A stretch of 64,000 nt of DNA, taken from positions 1,061,001-1,125,000 of the forward strand of contig JBAJFG010000384.1 of the NCBI GenBank assembly GCA_037903475.1. Direction: 5' to 3'. The translations under genes and the position numbers were made by a program. A model generated the notes under the pieces. It was not told the DNA's origin and ran no database searches. It was given only the letters and a program-made list of their open reading frames with translations. Shown piece after piece: positions 36,970 to 50,205 of this stretch (positions are counted from its first letter, which is position 1; each line of letters begins with the position of its first letter). This DNA comes from Ancylostoma caninum. Its lineage: Eukaryota > Nematoda > Chromadorea > Rhabditida > Ancylostomatidae.

Positions 36970-37830
36970 CGGTGTACCCGGCTTCGCTCGGGTGTTCAAT
37001 TTCTCCCGGCCATTTAAAGCTGATGCTTACATTTGTTGAACCAAAAAATCCCTTCAAAATGTTCATCATTTGGTGATCAGCTCAAGTGACCCTCCTTCAT
37101 TCTGCCCCCCTTCCCTCAAAAAAATGGAGTGAATTTGCTTGACTGGTAAATAAATTCTTATAAAGTACTTGCCTCATCCTCGTTCAGCGTTTCGGAAAGT
37201 CCCAGAAGGCACATTTTCACCGACCCGCGTGCAAGAATGTCGAAAAATCAATATAACAGATAAATCGATATTTCGGTAAAAAGGGTTATCATATCCGTGT
37301 CCAGCGCATTGCGATACCCCGGTAGACATGTATTTACCGCTCAGTGGGCAAGAATAGCGAAAAATCAATAAAATCAATAAATTGATATTTCGCCCAAAAC
37401 GCTTGCCATATCCGTGTTCAGCTTATTGAGCTGCCCCAGTAGACATGTCCTCACCGCGTCCTGGGCAAGAATGGCAGAAAATCAATAGAATCAATAAGTC
37501 GATAATTTGGCGTAAAATAATTGTCATATTCGTGTTCGGCGCATTGAGATACCCCAGTAGGCATGTTCTCGCTAGTCCCTGGTCAAGAACAGCGAAAAAT
37601 CAATAAAATCGATATAATCGATAGGCAAATCGATAATCCCAGGTGCAAAGTAGCCTATAACCTCCGCCAGCCCCCGAAGAACTTACATGCAAAATTTGGT
37701 CCCGATCGGTTCATCCTCCGCAATTTCTATTCCGAACATACAAGCATACAAACAAACAAACAAACAAACAAACAAACAAACACACACACACACACACAAA
37801 CTTTCGCCTTTATATATAGAGATTTTTTGG
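36970..37830 (+). repeat. Interspersed repeat, copy 2, with four ~108-120-bp direct repeats
   Basis: Starts with a small hairpin ACCCGGCTTCGCTCGGGT. From about 37170 to 37620 a unit containing CATATCCGTGTTCAGC, GCATTGAGATACCCC and GGGCAAGAATAGCGAAAAAT is repeated four times. It ends with AATTTGGTCCCGATCGGTTC, a CAAA/CA microsatellite and TTATATATAGAGA, an end seen in many invertebrate non-LTR/SINE families. Confidence 0.6.
37739..37800 (+). repeat. (CAAA)n(CA)n microsatellite
   Basis: About seven CAAA units followed by about nine CA units at the 3' end of the interspersed repeat. Confidence 0.9.
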
Positions 37831-38499
37831 ACTTTGGATCGCGTTTTTCAGGATTCATTGAAGTCCTTTCCCAAATGCGAGGTTCACGGGGCGTGTTCTG
37901 CTTACGATTCTGCTTTGGTTGATTCCTGGATGCAGGATGGATCTTCGCTGCGAAGCTTCGAATGTCGATAGGTGAGAATGCTATAAAGGGCATTCTCACC
38001 GGCTAGACGAGGAACCACAGGAATGGAAGAGACGCAGACAAGGGCAAATGAGAATGCCCGTTTTCCTCTATTGTTTTACTCTATTTTCCAGGAACCTCGT
38101 TTCTGAGAAAGGTTGAACACTGCGCCCGTGACGGCACTTGTGAGTGTCTGAATTTTTTTTTAGAAATTTGGCACCCATTTCTGAGTTTGCCACGCAATCC
38201 ATGCAAGGAGTTTACTTTTCTTATAAGTCAGTAGATTGTGCTAAATCGTCACCACATTAAAATGCTGCGGTGGGATTCTGGATTTTCCTGAAAATAGGCG
38301 TTGAAATAAAAAAAACGATTTCATTTTTTCTCTGTCGATCCTCTTTCATGCTTTCGTTTCTGCTTAACTCTCCAAACATTTTTTTGTAGTGTTGTTACTT
38401 TGTCATCACTAACTAGCCGTGCTTCCTCAAGACTCCCACAGTTTTCCGAAAATAAGGTTGTTGAAATCTCAAAAAAAAATCTTTTCCACGTTGAAATCT

Positions 38500-41200
38500 T
38501 TACCGAAACCTGCAATGACAACATTTAATGCTTTCATTTATCCTTTCTCTACAGTAACCCATAATGAATTAAGCCTTCACCCCCTCCCCTCCCCGTTCCT
38601 TCAACCCAACCCCACACACAGCAAAGGTGATGGTTCCTCTCGGGGTCGACCAAAAAGTTAAGGAGGTGTGGCTACGAACTGTGAATTACTTATCACAATG
38701 TTCTGCACCATTCATTTTAGAATTATTATTCATAAATACAAAATTACTTCTGTCTTGGAATATTAGGGTGGTGAATTTGGAATGCGCGTCTTTACATGGG
38801 ACAAACTATTTCCTACAAACGGAGCTACAACACTTCAGTTTAATTTCTATCCACAATCAGCATTGCTGGCTCTTCGACATCTCTCCCACAGAGATTGACA
38901 GCTCTTCCATGGGATATCGCGCTGCCGTGAGACGAAGTAGTGTTGCGGTGTATCCAATAAAAGAACGAATGAATGAATAAAAAATATGAAATATAAAATA
39001 TCCTACACTAAACATTCGCCATAATTCATGCTTGCATGTAGTACCAGAAGTTTGACAAGGGGAGTTTGACAATACGTTCACAAAGACGTCAAATGTTTAG
39101 CGCGCATTTCCAATTTACCACCCTGGTAGCTCCCATGCAACACCCAAGAGTAATAAAAATCTTTCCTTGTCCTGGTAGCGCTCGCCTCAGAACTGGCTGT
39201 GTTGTTTGCAGAACCAGTTCGTCGAAACTGAGTTTTTTACTATTTTTATTATCCCACCCGACGTGGTGGAATTTCCATTTTTAACCCACGCACCCTACCC
39301 CTCCCCTGCTCTCCCTTGCTTGACTCTCCTGCTCTCGGCACTGCTAAGTACATATAGTGGAAGGCTGCAATCACGGAAATCTATGTGTCGGAGACTTTCT
39401 CATACCCCGGGTTACTCAGGAACACGGACTCATACCCAATGATGGAATAGCCCGAAACACGCGAATAATTCACGAGACTGAGTGTTGTTTCCCATGCGTC
39501 TGAATGCGATATCCTTGACGGTGCCGCCACGTGTCTACCAAGCGTGTGTTTGCAAATGACCGAGGCTGCGTAAGCTGGTGCGTCGTCCACCCGACTTGGC
39601 CATGTTACTAGGCTATGGTCATGGCATTTGCTACAATATCTCCATAAGTACCTGATGATTCTTTGTGTTCTACTCTTTGTTGGAGTCCATTAGCAAGGTC
39701 CGATTAGGTCCGATTACACGGAACACGATTCACCTCAGAAATAAGTTGCCATAAATTGGAGCAGTGAGAAATATTATATTCTGTTTTCACTGTGACTCTT
39801 TAAAAATTATTCTTCTCATGATTTATGGCTGCCGTAATCGTGGTTCACTTTTTTTTTATTTACTGCCTACCACTCTCGAGCAGATGGCATACTGGGCTAA
39901 AAATTCCTGCTTATATAGCAATGTAAATTATAGAGGAGTCTAAGTCTCACGGTTGCAAATATCGCATTGCATGAGATCACAATTGCATTCTCAGTTGCCA
40001 TCTGGATTTTTTTGCGAACCATCCCTTCTAGAACTAATATTTGCTGGAGAATATCTGGCGTGTGTAAGACGAACCCAAACGAAGAAAAAAATGAAATGCT
40101 TATCGCATAGTGTTTTGCTAGAAATGCGCACTCTTCAACGGCAAGAAACAGTCGCTGCATTTTTTAGTCCAACTTTAGCGACATGTGCATGTCACCAACT
40201 AGGAACTGGTATGATGTGATGAATTTCTAAACTTATGACTTATTCTAGTTTAGAACTAAACGTCTATTCTGAATGGTGGGATATTATGGTGTGAAATTTC
40301 ATTTTCTAACACATCGCTCCGATAGCAATGTTCGCAGTTGCATTGCGCAACCTTCCCCGTTAAGTTGATTCACAAGTTCTGCCCCGATAAGAAATTTTGC
40401 CACAAACTCAAATAACTGCTGAATTGCAGTATCAACCAATATGACATCAATCACTACTGTCCATAAACTTGTATCTACGTATTTTTAGGCAAGTCCGTGT
40501 CTCCACCTCTGCAGGAACACCACACTATCTGCTGAAAACATTCCAATACTATTGTTTCTTAGCGGCACGTATCGAGAGGGAAGCTTCCTCCAAAAAGAAG
40601 ACCTTTCAATAAAGTAAACAGAATACTAATTGGGTTAAGCCTTTGATGTAAGTAGCCGTTCCCGTTTCGTTTCGCGTTTACTAGCATCAAAACAGTGCCA
40701 GGCCACATTCTGCGATATCTGCGCGCTTATTCCTGAAACAGCCTGGCTGGATATTCATTCCCCATTGAAATTACTCCTTGCACCTTTGTTTGGTCACCAT
40801 CTGCTTATTCCAATCGAGAACCAACTGCCTGGGAAAAAACTTGTCTCTGACCCTAAAGCAACACTGTCGGGATTGTCCCTGTCAAACCCACCCTTCCTCT
40901 GAGGCATCATTGGACTGAATTGAAGACAGCGCAAGGTTTGTCTTCATAATCGGCATATATATGTACACAAAGTCCCGGCCACAATTATACAGCCTTCTCA
41001 ATTTTCCTTCATAACTTTTGCTGATGCAAAACTCAGAAGTTTCAAGTTTTTATGAAAGCAAAATATGCTCAAGCTTAATGGAAATGCCACAGAACCCAGC
41101 CGGTCGTTGGTGAATTTTCTTAAGAAGGATTTTGTTAGTGAGGTTGAAGAGGAGTGGATTTTTGATGAGAAAAGAAGTCGCGAAAAAAGCCGCATTAATT
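38500..41200. other. No supported gene
   Basis: ORFs up to 117 codons (38627-38980) lack recognisable domains. GAATGAATGAATAAAA near 38965 looks like the 3' end of an interspersed repeat. The rest is AT-rich and unremarkable. Confidence 0.4.
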
Positions 41201-41214
41201 ATGCACCAACCTAA
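41100..41214 (-). repeat. mariner terminal fragment
   Basis: On the minus strand TTAGGTTGGTGCATAATTAA starts at 41214 after TA, the typical irritans-type mariner end. Only one end was found, so the element is truncated. Confidence 0.5.
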
Positions 41215-41343
41215 TACTAAAAGCATTCATGTAGGCTCAGATTTTCTCTACGAAATCCATTCTGTCGCCTTTCCTGGATGCCACCGGATCACAGATTTCG
41301 GTTTTTTTTCATGTAAATAATCTTCTTCTTCCACTTAGTAACA

Positions 41344-42050
41344 TTGCCATCGAAACCCGTATCCACATTCACCATCTCATACTCCACCACTTCGGGAAAG
41401 CTCGGAGTGCAGCACAGTCATTCCGCGATCTCAACGAAACATGGCCGAAGAAAAATCAGCAAAGGCAAGTCGAAAAATATTCAAGTAGTTCAAGTAGAAA
41501 GGTATAATTTCACAGATGACGAAGGAAGAGCTCTACTATCAATTTTCAACGACCAGGAACTTTTAACAGCTGTGGAAGGGAAGGATGTTCAACTGACGAG
41601 ATTCCTTAGAAATGGAGCCGGCTCGTTTTGCAACAGACGACTTCGGAAATTATAGCATTGTTCTTGTCTCAGAATTCGTGCTGACCTATTTAGCCAATCT
41701 TCATGCTTTGCTGACTCTTTAGAAAAGAAGAACTGTGGTCGGATGGTCCACATTGAAGAGTTCGGACAGCATTCTCTTTGTGAAGCCTTCGTCCTCTTCC
41801 CAGGCTGCCCAAAATTCCCGGTGCTTGAAGTTTGATGGCATACCTCTTCTTTTCTTAAGCCTTGCTCGTTGGTCCATCTCTGAAAGGCTCGATGAGATCG
41901 CGAACGACTGTGCTGTACCCCAAGCTTTCCCGAAGTGATAGAGCATATTATGGATGTGGCTTTTGATAGCACCTTTGCTGAGTAGAAAGAATGGATTGTT
42001 TTCATGAAGTAATCATTCGAAAAGCTTCAATTTCTATCGAGAAAAGAAAA
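41344..42050. pseudogene. mariner transposase N-terminus in two inverted copies
   Basis: Plus strand 41365-41620 reads HHFGKARSAAQSFRDLNET then IFNDQELLTAVE; minus strand 42000-41600 reads YHFGKAWGTAQSF then FKHREFWAAW, KRMLSELFNVDH. Both are the helix-turn-helix region of a mariner transposase, with stops and frameshifts, facing each other. The catalytic domain is missing. Confidence 0.65.
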
Positions 42051-42059
42051 TGGACTCAC

Positions 42060-43045
42060 ATCTAGTAGAATTTGTGTGTTCAAGGATCAATGCTCTTGAT
42101 GTGCCAGGCCTACTGGAGGTCAATTCAACAGTAACTTTCCAGAAGCGATTTCGCCAACCTAGCTAAGTTTCTCTTCGCCAATTTACGCTGATTCCTGTGA
42201 CTTCGTATCAAGCTAAACATGCCCGTCTGTACCGAGTCGCGGTGCTCTTTCAAACCCTCTAAAACTACAGATGTTAGCAATGCATCCGATTGTGCATACC
42301 ATGGGGTAGGAATTTTGGATTTCTGCTCGAACAAGAGAATTTCCCAAAGATTTCATGAGGTTGAGAATGTGTTAGGGATCCCACAATATCAGAACAGGCA
42401 GCGGAAATAAGGTCTCCATGGAACCAACTGGATTGGACCTTCTCTAGATCAGGGAACTTCACAACACAACACGGCAGCGAAATATCTTATCGTAGTGTGT
42501 CAAAAATGTAAAAATCCTGTTCCAGTTAGGTAGGCTGGTCAAGACGTATCATCAACAAAAACGCTGAGAAGAACTGTAAAATTTTATGGGCAGAGAAACA
42601 TTCAGGTGGGTAGTCGTTGCTGTCTTCAAGGATGTGAAGCATGCACAACTCTGAGAGTGGACACCATCATCGAATTGTGTGTTGAATTTGTTTCCATGCT
42701 CACAATCTTCCTTCTCGCTCCCATGTTCTGTGGGTCCTCACCTGACTTCACAGGAACAACCCGTTTCTGCTGAATTCTACCAGCTCCAGGAGAGGATATT
42801 ACGCAAGCACGCTTGCGGAATGAGAGATTGGTTACCGTGACCGTTATCTGGTTCGGCTTAAAAAATTATCCTCAGAAAAACCAGCCTTCTACAACCGAAA
42901 TCCTGGTAGTTTTCTCCGCTTTGGCTTTTTCGTTAGAGTTGTAGTGCATTGTAAAGTTCCAGACTTTTGCAGGAAAATGCTGTTGTGCGCTTGTCAGTTC
43001 GCCGCTTTCCTTCCTGGAAAATAAAGATAGATTCAAAACAGTGTG
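42060..43045. other. No feature seen
   Basis: Short ORFs only; no repeat ends or splice-supported exons recognised. Confidence 0.4.
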
Positions 43046-43048
43046 GTA

Positions 43049-43704
43049 TTAGGTTGAGGATGAATAATAATGGAAGAAATTTTCCAAACTTTCGTACTCC
43101 TCATGGCTGATGATTCGATCAGGCATTGCCTGCTGACATAGTAGGAGATTCCCGAAAGTATTACCCTGTGGCTGCTAAAGGATCACTTGCTGCAGTTACG
43201 CCTCCATTTCTGAAGGGGTGCTTTTGCTCCAATCTCTATTATGAGCTGCTCTGCAAAGCCTTGGCAAGCATTGGGGTCAGCAACAGCAGCAGTACAATAA
43301 AGAAGGGCGTACTAAATGATACACAGTACGCGACTGCTCCACTTACTTCGAATCTCGAGATATGGGCCTTCATGAGGAGCCACGCCCGCTCTCACGTCAC
43401 AACGCGAAGTGGTTGCTGTGATTCGAGTAGCTCCCACAAGGTATAACAGACAAGGCTACCATATGGGTTGGCCTTGCTCCATGCCACTTTTTTACATGCC
43501 AATTTTCTCACGTTTTTCCTGTCCCAAACTAGCGGGACTTTCCTCCACTCTGCTAACGCACTATTTTTATTCTCCTGGCCTGTCACTCTCTGATCACTAT
43601 CTCATCCCTCCCCTCAGTTTCTTCTTGGGCGAAGAACAGCCCGTTGATCTTGATAGAAAATCTACTTGGATACCATTTCTTCCATTACTCTCCCTTCAAC
43701 CTAA
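43049..43704. mobile_element. mariner-type MITE, TTAGGTTGARG ends
   Basis: TTAGGTTGAGGATG (43049) and CTTCAACCTAA (to 43704) with TA on both sides. 656 bp, similar ends to the element at 57215. A 106-codon ORF inside (43126-43446) has no known motif. Confidence 0.6.
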
Positions 43705-43727
43705 TATTAGGGTGGTTTGGGTAACTT

Positions 43728-44345
43728 GGGGCTTCTCCAGAATAGGCATATATAGCCAAATTGTCTTCCTCAACTTCAATTACGACGTCAGTTCCACGAG
43801 AGGTCCCCCTAGCCAAAATCAGTTTTTCCTGCTCTGTCCACATCGAGAGGAGTTTCTAGAATACCTAATTATTGGAGATGAGAGTGGGGTCCTCTACGAT
43901 TTTAAAACGCACCGTGCCATGTGGTTCCGTCAAGGAGAAGATCGGCCAAATCGCACCCCCACCCAAACATCTGTCTCCTTTGCTACTTCTGGAATTCGCT
44001 AGAGATATTGTATTATGAGCGGCTCCCGCAAACACACACAGTCACCGGTAACACATACGCCAATCAGCTCCAGAGAGCCGCGCATGCCGTTTGAGAAAAA
44101 CGGTCGAAACGAGTTTCTTGTACACCTACGCCATGATAAGGGTAGGCCCCAAATAGCTAAAGAGACCGGTGAAAAATTGGCGGAGCTGGGCTGGGTTAGG
44201 TTTCTCACTCACCCTATTCTGCTGACGTTGCCCCTTCCGACTACCACTTATTTTGCTCTTTCAAGGCATTCCAAGTCAAGAAAAAATCCGCCAAAGTTGA
44301 CCATGTTGGAAGGGAGGTCAGCGATTTCTTTGGCTCCCAGTCTTC
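43728..44345 (+). pseudogene. mariner transposase pseudogene, copy 1
   Basis: The first part reads HREEFLEYLIIGDESGVLYD, the first catalytic Asp region of a DD34D transposase, followed by a stop. After a frame change RHDKGRPQIAKET is the second Asp region with the sequence up to LGWVRFLTHP, and a further frame change gives ADVAPSDYH, the third Asp. Frameshifts and stops make it inactive. Confidence 0.8.
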
Positions 44346-44872
44346 CCATTCCTGGGAAAAGGGGACCGCTGAGCTGCTCATTAGGTGGGACACTGCAGTG
44401 ACTAACTATCTTACTCTATATAAAACGCAGACCCCCCCCCCCCTCCCCCATCGCCGCGCGAGGGATGACAGGTCACGCTGTCATTGATCCACTCGCCTCG
44501 CCCCACCTCTTTTGCCCGCCGCCACGGGCTCAATTGCGAAAATTGACACGCCCAATGACACGCCCATGGTATATGTATGTGTACAACATGGAAATCTTTA
44601 ATTAGGACATCTAATTTGCAAAGAAAACGGAATATCTTGTATCTTTAAAGCAGAATGGGAGAACCACTGATGAAGCGAGTGTGATTTCGCAATCAGAGTC
44701 GTGAATCATCCATATACTGCAGAGTTATACGGAAATCTTCGCTGCACTCCTTCTAAAGCATTAAGTATTAAGGTGGTCAGAAAGTCTTGAGCCGATTTTT
44801 TTGAAAGTTCCAGAACTTTTGATTATTGATCGGTACCCATGACCTACCATGTGGTAATCGTAGACCAAACTC
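44346..44872. other. GC-rich spacer between mariner copies
   Basis: Contains CTATATAAAA (44413), a TATA-like box, a run of 13 C near 44435 and a GC-rich stretch. No gene follows the TATA-like site. Confidence 0.35.
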
Positions 44873-45420
44873 GGGGCTTCTCCATAGTAGGCATATATAG
44901 CCGGATTGGCTTTCCTAACTTTAATTACGACGTCAATTCCAAAAGAGGTCCTCCTACCCAAGATCAGTTTTTCCTTCATTGACCACACCGAAAGGAGTTC
45001 CTGGAATAACTAATTACTGGAGATGAGAGTTGTGTCCTCTACGATTCTAATATACATCTTGCCATGTGGCTCCGTCGAGCAGAAGGTCCACCAAATCGCA
45101 CCCCCACCCAAACAAGTGTTTCCTTTGTTACCTCTGGAATTCGCCAGGAATGTCGTATCGTAAGCTGCTCCCGCAAACATACAAGGTCATCAGTAACACA
45201 TACGCCAATCAGTTCCGAAAGGTCGCAGATGCTGTTTGAGAAAAACGGCCAAGACGAGTTTTTTGTGCTTAAGGGACCCCTGAAAAATAGGAGGAGCTGG
45301 GTTGGGACACGCTTCCCCACTTACCGTATTCTCCTGACGTTGCCACTTCTGACTGTCACTTATTTCATCCCCTCGAGGCATTCCTGGCTAAGAAAAAACT
45401 TACCAAAAATGACCATCGCG
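44873..45420 (+). pseudogene. mariner transposase pseudogene, copy 2
   Basis: Base-level duplicate of copy 1 (same order from GGGGCTTCTCCATAGTAGGC to the end), in the same direction 1.1 kb downstream, with a shortened second-Asp region and different stops. The right end runs into the tandem repeat at 45421. Confidence 0.75.
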
Positions 45421-45815
45421 GCGCTCTGGCTCGGGGCTCCTTTTTTCAGAGTTTACCTGGCCCGGAGGTAACGTGGCACACGGGTCCGAGACAGAGCGCC
45501 GCGAAGCGGCGCTCTGGCTCGGGGTTCTTTTTTTTCAGAGTTTACCTGGCCCGGAGGTAACGTGGCACACGGGTCCGAGACAGAGCTCTCTCTCTGGCTC
45601 GGGGTTCTTTTTTTTTTCAGAGTTTACCTAGCCCGGAGGTAACGTGGCGCTCTGGCTCGGGGTTCTTTTTTTCAGAGTTTACCTAGCCCGGAGGTAATGT
45701 GGCACACGGGTCCGAGACAGAGCTCTCTCTCTGGCTCGGGGTTCTTTTTTTTTCAGAGTTTACCTAGCCCGGAGGTAACGTGGCGCTCTGGCTCGGGGTT
45801 CTTTTTTTTCAGACT
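45421..45815 (+). repeat. Tandem repeat with splice-acceptor-like units
   Basis: Six units start CTGGCTCGGGGTTCTTTTTT; longer ones (about 83-90 bp, with GGCAC, ACGGGTCCGAGACAGAG) alternate with shorter ones (about 54 bp). Each contains TTCTTTTTTTTCAG followed by AGTTTACC, which resembles a strong nematode 3' splice site. The last two pairs are nearly identical, so expansion is recent. Confidence 0.85.
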
Positions 45816-45819
45816 GCTA

Positions 45820-46705
45820 TCTTGTCAAAAAAGGTCATCGTTCATTCTGATGTATGTGGTTCGAACTGACCGTTGTGAAATCGATCCTCTAACTAACGAA
45901 TAGGATCAATCATGTGAAGTGGAAAAATCAATCATGTGAAAGGAAACTAAATCAAAAATCAATGAGAAAGGAGCAGGCCCAATGGAAAATGGCTGCTGAC
46001 TACGAGACCTCTCGATCCTAACAAGGAATGGACATTGCCTCACACCTTTGCGGATATACTCCTGGAGCGAGTGCCTTTCAGGGACAATTGTGCGATGATG
46101 TTCGATTGACACATTCATTGTAATGGAAACATTGTGTTTGACAACATTGCGTAGTTCCTGTGAGCATTTCCTTTCACGACACGACTATTTCGACATTTCT
46201 TCTTCTTAGCACCCACATTTTCCTAGAGAACTGCTGCTCTCAGTGAAGCTGAGGCATAGCTGCAGAGACGAGGCAGCGTTCGGTGAGCGTGTTCGCTGCA
46301 GGGCAGAAAACAACTGCAGCCGTCCATGCACCGGGGCTCCTGCAGCCTGGACATCAGCCTGATGCCCTCGGAGAATCGATAGCCCACACGAACCGCGTTT
46401 TTCGCACCGTAAAGCAATGGTCACAGCGAGCGCGCTGCGTAGGAAAGCTCCACGTCCTTGAATCCGTTGGATCGGCATCGTTTGAATGTGTGTTTGCCTG
46501 AGGATTCGTTGCATGCGCTAGCGTTCTGAACGTAATCTCTCCGTTCGTTTTCCTCTTCTTTTCCTGACAATGGAAATATTATACATAGAAGTTTCCCTAG
46601 GAAATGAAAGCTGTGCTCATCTTGGTTTTATCCTTCTCCAGCTGTCAAGCGACATGAAGACATTCTTTTCAAACAGACTTATATGCTGATCTGCACTAAG
46701 ATTCA
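45820..46705. other. No supported gene; GC-rich ORF on minus strand
   Basis: On the minus strand a GC-rich frame at about 46417-46223 is open for 64 codons with coding-like third positions, but no domain is recognised and no splice-supported model emerges. Confidence 0.25.
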
Positions 46706-46709
46706 ACTA

Positions 46710-47235
46710 CTGGGCTGGACAATAAGTTCGTGCGGTTTTTTTTAACACAACTTCTTTTTACGAGGATTTGATCTAATTCCGATAGCCTGTCGTAGGTCAT
46801 CTTGTAGCTCTTGTTTCGCTCTTCACGAATATTATAAGCAATACACCCATTTCCTGCTACTTCTCATTTTCTGTCGCATGAAATGTGACCCTCCATTTCG
46901 ACAAGAGCGTACATCTGGGACACTTCCAACTGTTCCACTACAATAGCAGAACAAATACGGCTCAAGTTGATGGAGACGTTAACACAGTCTAAGTGGAAGC
47001 CATTACAGTGAACAGCGTAGAAGTGGAGGTCTGCTTCAGTGAGGTCGATTTTGGGCTGAAGGATGCACCTTTTTCTGTAGGCATCGTTCGTGGAGCTATG
47101 AGACGATTTTTCGCAAGGACTTGTCCCAGATGTGAAGAAGAAGTACTGCGGATATCAACTTTCAGGAAAACCTAGGTTCAACTAAATATACATTGAATGC
47201 TCAGAAAAACCACACGAACTTATTGTCCAACTTAA
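46710..47235 (+). mobile_element. mariner-type element with N-terminal transposase remnant
   Basis: Ends CTGGGCTGGACAATAAGTTC (46710) and the inverse of TTAAGTTGGACAATAAGTTC (to 47235) with TA flanks. Inside, 46880-47070 reads as a mariner helix-turn-helix region (TVNS..VEVCFSEVDFGLKDAP, like the RWF.RF..GDFDL.D motif) with stops. The catalytic domain is deleted. Confidence 0.7.
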
Positions 47236-47239
47236 TATA

Positions 47240-50200
47240 ATCCCCTTTCAAGCGGTGTTTTTCTTCCATTTGTCTGCAGTTGTAGCCTACGAATCACCGA
47301 TCAAGTTGCAAGCAAAGAACGATCGCTAATCAATATCGTCACCATTCATCACAGATTGCAGAGAACTCCGTTCCGGACGGTAAGGCATCACCTCGCGTGG
47401 TCGCGTATTCTCAGCTCGATTCTCTGCGAACTTCTTTATAATTGCAGCTTAGCAGTTCGGAGCATGTCTTATCACACACTGCCCGGCGCTGTAATCTTGT
47501 CACTCTGTCATCACACCTATCTTATCACTCCGGGGTTTTTTTGTGGAGAATTCTGTTCTTCAAAATTCATTATGCAGCGGACAGAACTGTTTCTCACCTT
47601 AGGTGCAACATTCCATTTTTGAGGAAAAAAATAGATTTGCTTTCCTATATGCAAGGCCGGCTTCTTCATCCACTTTGCCACGTAACCAGTTCATGCAACT
47701 AAGAGAGTCCTATGGCCCAGAACCATTCCCTGTGCCTCCTCTTTTCGTATGCTTGACAGTCGTGCCCATAGTCATTAATGCTCTCGGAAACGTTCCAAAC
47801 TTCTCGCTCAGTTCGAATGAACGAGATTCTCCATCAAAATGTGACTTATTTTGCTGTCTTCACCAATAGATAGTGTATCTAACTGAAATCTAAGATAGTG
47901 AAGTGTACTCGTTTTAACCCGGAAGTTTCGTCCACTCTAGAAAAGCAACGGGAGTTCTAACGCTCAATGGATGCTGTAGTGTATTTAATGCATTGAAAAG
48001 ACGGTGCCCAGCGTGATTGCTCAGTGCATGTCCTGAAAAAGAACGCGTATGCCTTTCGTTTTTCTTTTCTCATCTCCTGTGTTTACTTCCACCATATAGA
48101 TGATATGGGAGCAGCGACCAAATAAACTCACTTAGATTGTGACCACTCCTGAATTTCTCCCCCTTCAACTTTTGTACAGGGTGACCCAAAAGCATTAGGT
48201 GTTAAGTCCTTCCGCTTTTTTCAGTTGCGATTCTTTCGCCACACTGTCATTTTTCCGCAACGTGCTCTGTACCATCTGAAAGCGCTTTTCTTCCTCTACA
48301 ATCTTATCATCATGCGATTTCGCGGAACTATTGAATTACTTAGTTTCTAGGCTTGAGAAGAAAGACGCCAATCATCACTTTCATACTTAGTGGAGATTGC
48401 CTTGCACAGTTTTGATGGCCTTTCAAGCGCAGGCTCATAACTCAAGCATACTGACATTTTAGAAAACCTCTTTATAGCGTTCTTGTAGAGGAGAATTAGC
48501 GCTTTCGAAACATGTATGAATTGCATGTAAAAGATAACAGATAGGTAGAGAAAAGTGCATACGAAAAAAACGCCAGGACTTATGTTAACACCTAATATTT
48601 CTCCTACTTCCTAGTGCCGCAGATCCTCTGCATTATGAGGGAAGATAACCAAACTACAGCAGTGGTTTAATGAAGAAACGGATGCCGAAAGATTATGAGG
48701 CCCTAGACGTCCCAGCGTTCTAGCTGCTACGGAAGCGAAAGCGCACCGAAGCAGAGTTGTGCATGGTCATCGGCACCTCCTCTCGATTTTCTCCCAGCTT
48801 TTTTTTTTTCAGAGGAGTCTCCAGAGTCTACACCCAGGTACGATTATCAGTAGTGGGTAATGCTGTAAACGTATGCCAATCCGATTATGGAATTTTAGGA
48901 GGTGCTTGATTAGCGGGTCCAATTCCTAGGAGAATTGATAAGTGCCATAAATATTAAGAACGTATGAGCGGTGAACGTATAGTGCGTGCCAGCTTTTGGA
49001 CTGTAGCACAACGCAACCACGCTCATATGTACATTACGCGTTATTGTTGCGTCATCATTATACGCGACAGTACTCGGAAATCTCATCAAAGTAACGAGGA
49101 GAACATTACTAAAACTACCGCTGCATGCGCGTTGTATCCCCACTCACTGCAATGATCTCCTATGCGTCTCAGCTTTTTGCAAGCGTCCAGGATAAAACCC
49201 GGAGGTGGACCTTCCACTGCGTACCTTAGCTACTACAATGAAAACGTTTTCCTGGTGGATCCACTTCGATCCTCAAGCAGTGAAGAACAGGAGCAGACAT
49301 ACTGCTCTTTGCACAGGCTTATCTTGACCGCAACTGTTCACCTAGTCACAGCTGGACCAGAAAATTTGGTGAGAAAATGCATGCCCAGATTCCCTACTGA
49401 GCTAATGCTCCAGTGGTACATGTGACGAAACATAAGTTTTGTTGGTCGTCATGGCTACCGCAACTGGTTTTTTGGCGAGTTTTTTTTTTCCTTTTGTTAT
49501 CTCTTCGATTATCACGAGTTGCTTCCCAGCCATCAAGGTCGTTTCGGTTCCGTTTGACGCCTGTTGTGTGCCCATTGTCCACCTCTCACAGTTTCCAGTA
49601 ATCTACACCATCTCTTTGCCGACACGCTTGCATCCAATTGATTTTTCTGCTTTTGAAGTATGAATCATCGTATTTTTTATTGAACTTTCACAAGTACAGC
49701 TCCACTGCTAGTTCTTCCAACAACGACACTGTTCTATTCGTAAGATTTCGCGTAACTGTCAAATTTCTACGTTTTCTCTTATCCGGTTTTCCTTTATATG
49801 ACTCAGTTGTTAGTTGAGTGCTATAAAACTGGAATTTCGGAATTTAGAGGTGCGCCATTTGAGAGGCCTTTCTGAAGATGAGTATTTACTGAAGAAATCT
49901 AGTGAAAATGCACTCGAAAATGCGTTGTACAATTTTTAGAAGCTGTGAGAATTAAAGCGCATTCCGCTGCAGATCATGTCTCTATGGTTTCATGTTAGTC
50001 ACATCACATCTACTTTCTCTGGATCGTTTCTGCCCTCAAACTCACTGCGAGTGGTTTCTGGCTCACATTGTTGGAAAACGATTCATTGCCTAATCTATGT
50101 ATATACGTAGCTGATCTTTACATACTCTCTCTTGGACAGCCCACGTGGTACAGCAGGCAGCAACTTCGATGATAACGTTAATAGAAGCACGTGATTTCAT
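47240..50200. other. No supported gene; one exon-like ORF
   Basis: 49162-49371 (+) is open, fairly coding-like, and followed by a donor (TTG|GTGAGAAA), but I do not recognise it and no partner exon was found. The remaining sequence has only short ORFs. Confidence 0.3.
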
Positions 50201-50205
50201 CAACT

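Larger units (their letters stand above)
36440..38490. repeat. Foldback element with ~500-bp arms and a nested repeat
   Basis: Left arm about 36440-36960 and right arm about 38030-38490 are inverse copies; shared words include GGAAGCACGG, GTTTGGAGAGTT, TATTTTCAGGAAAATCC, CTCCTTGCAT and ACGGGCGCAGT. The centre holds a different interspersed repeat (36970-37830). Non-coding; a hairpin RNA could form if transcribed. Confidence 0.7.

Noticed and set aside
38627..38980. 117-codon ORF
   Set aside because: No domain or splice context; its 3' part looks like the end of an interspersed repeat.
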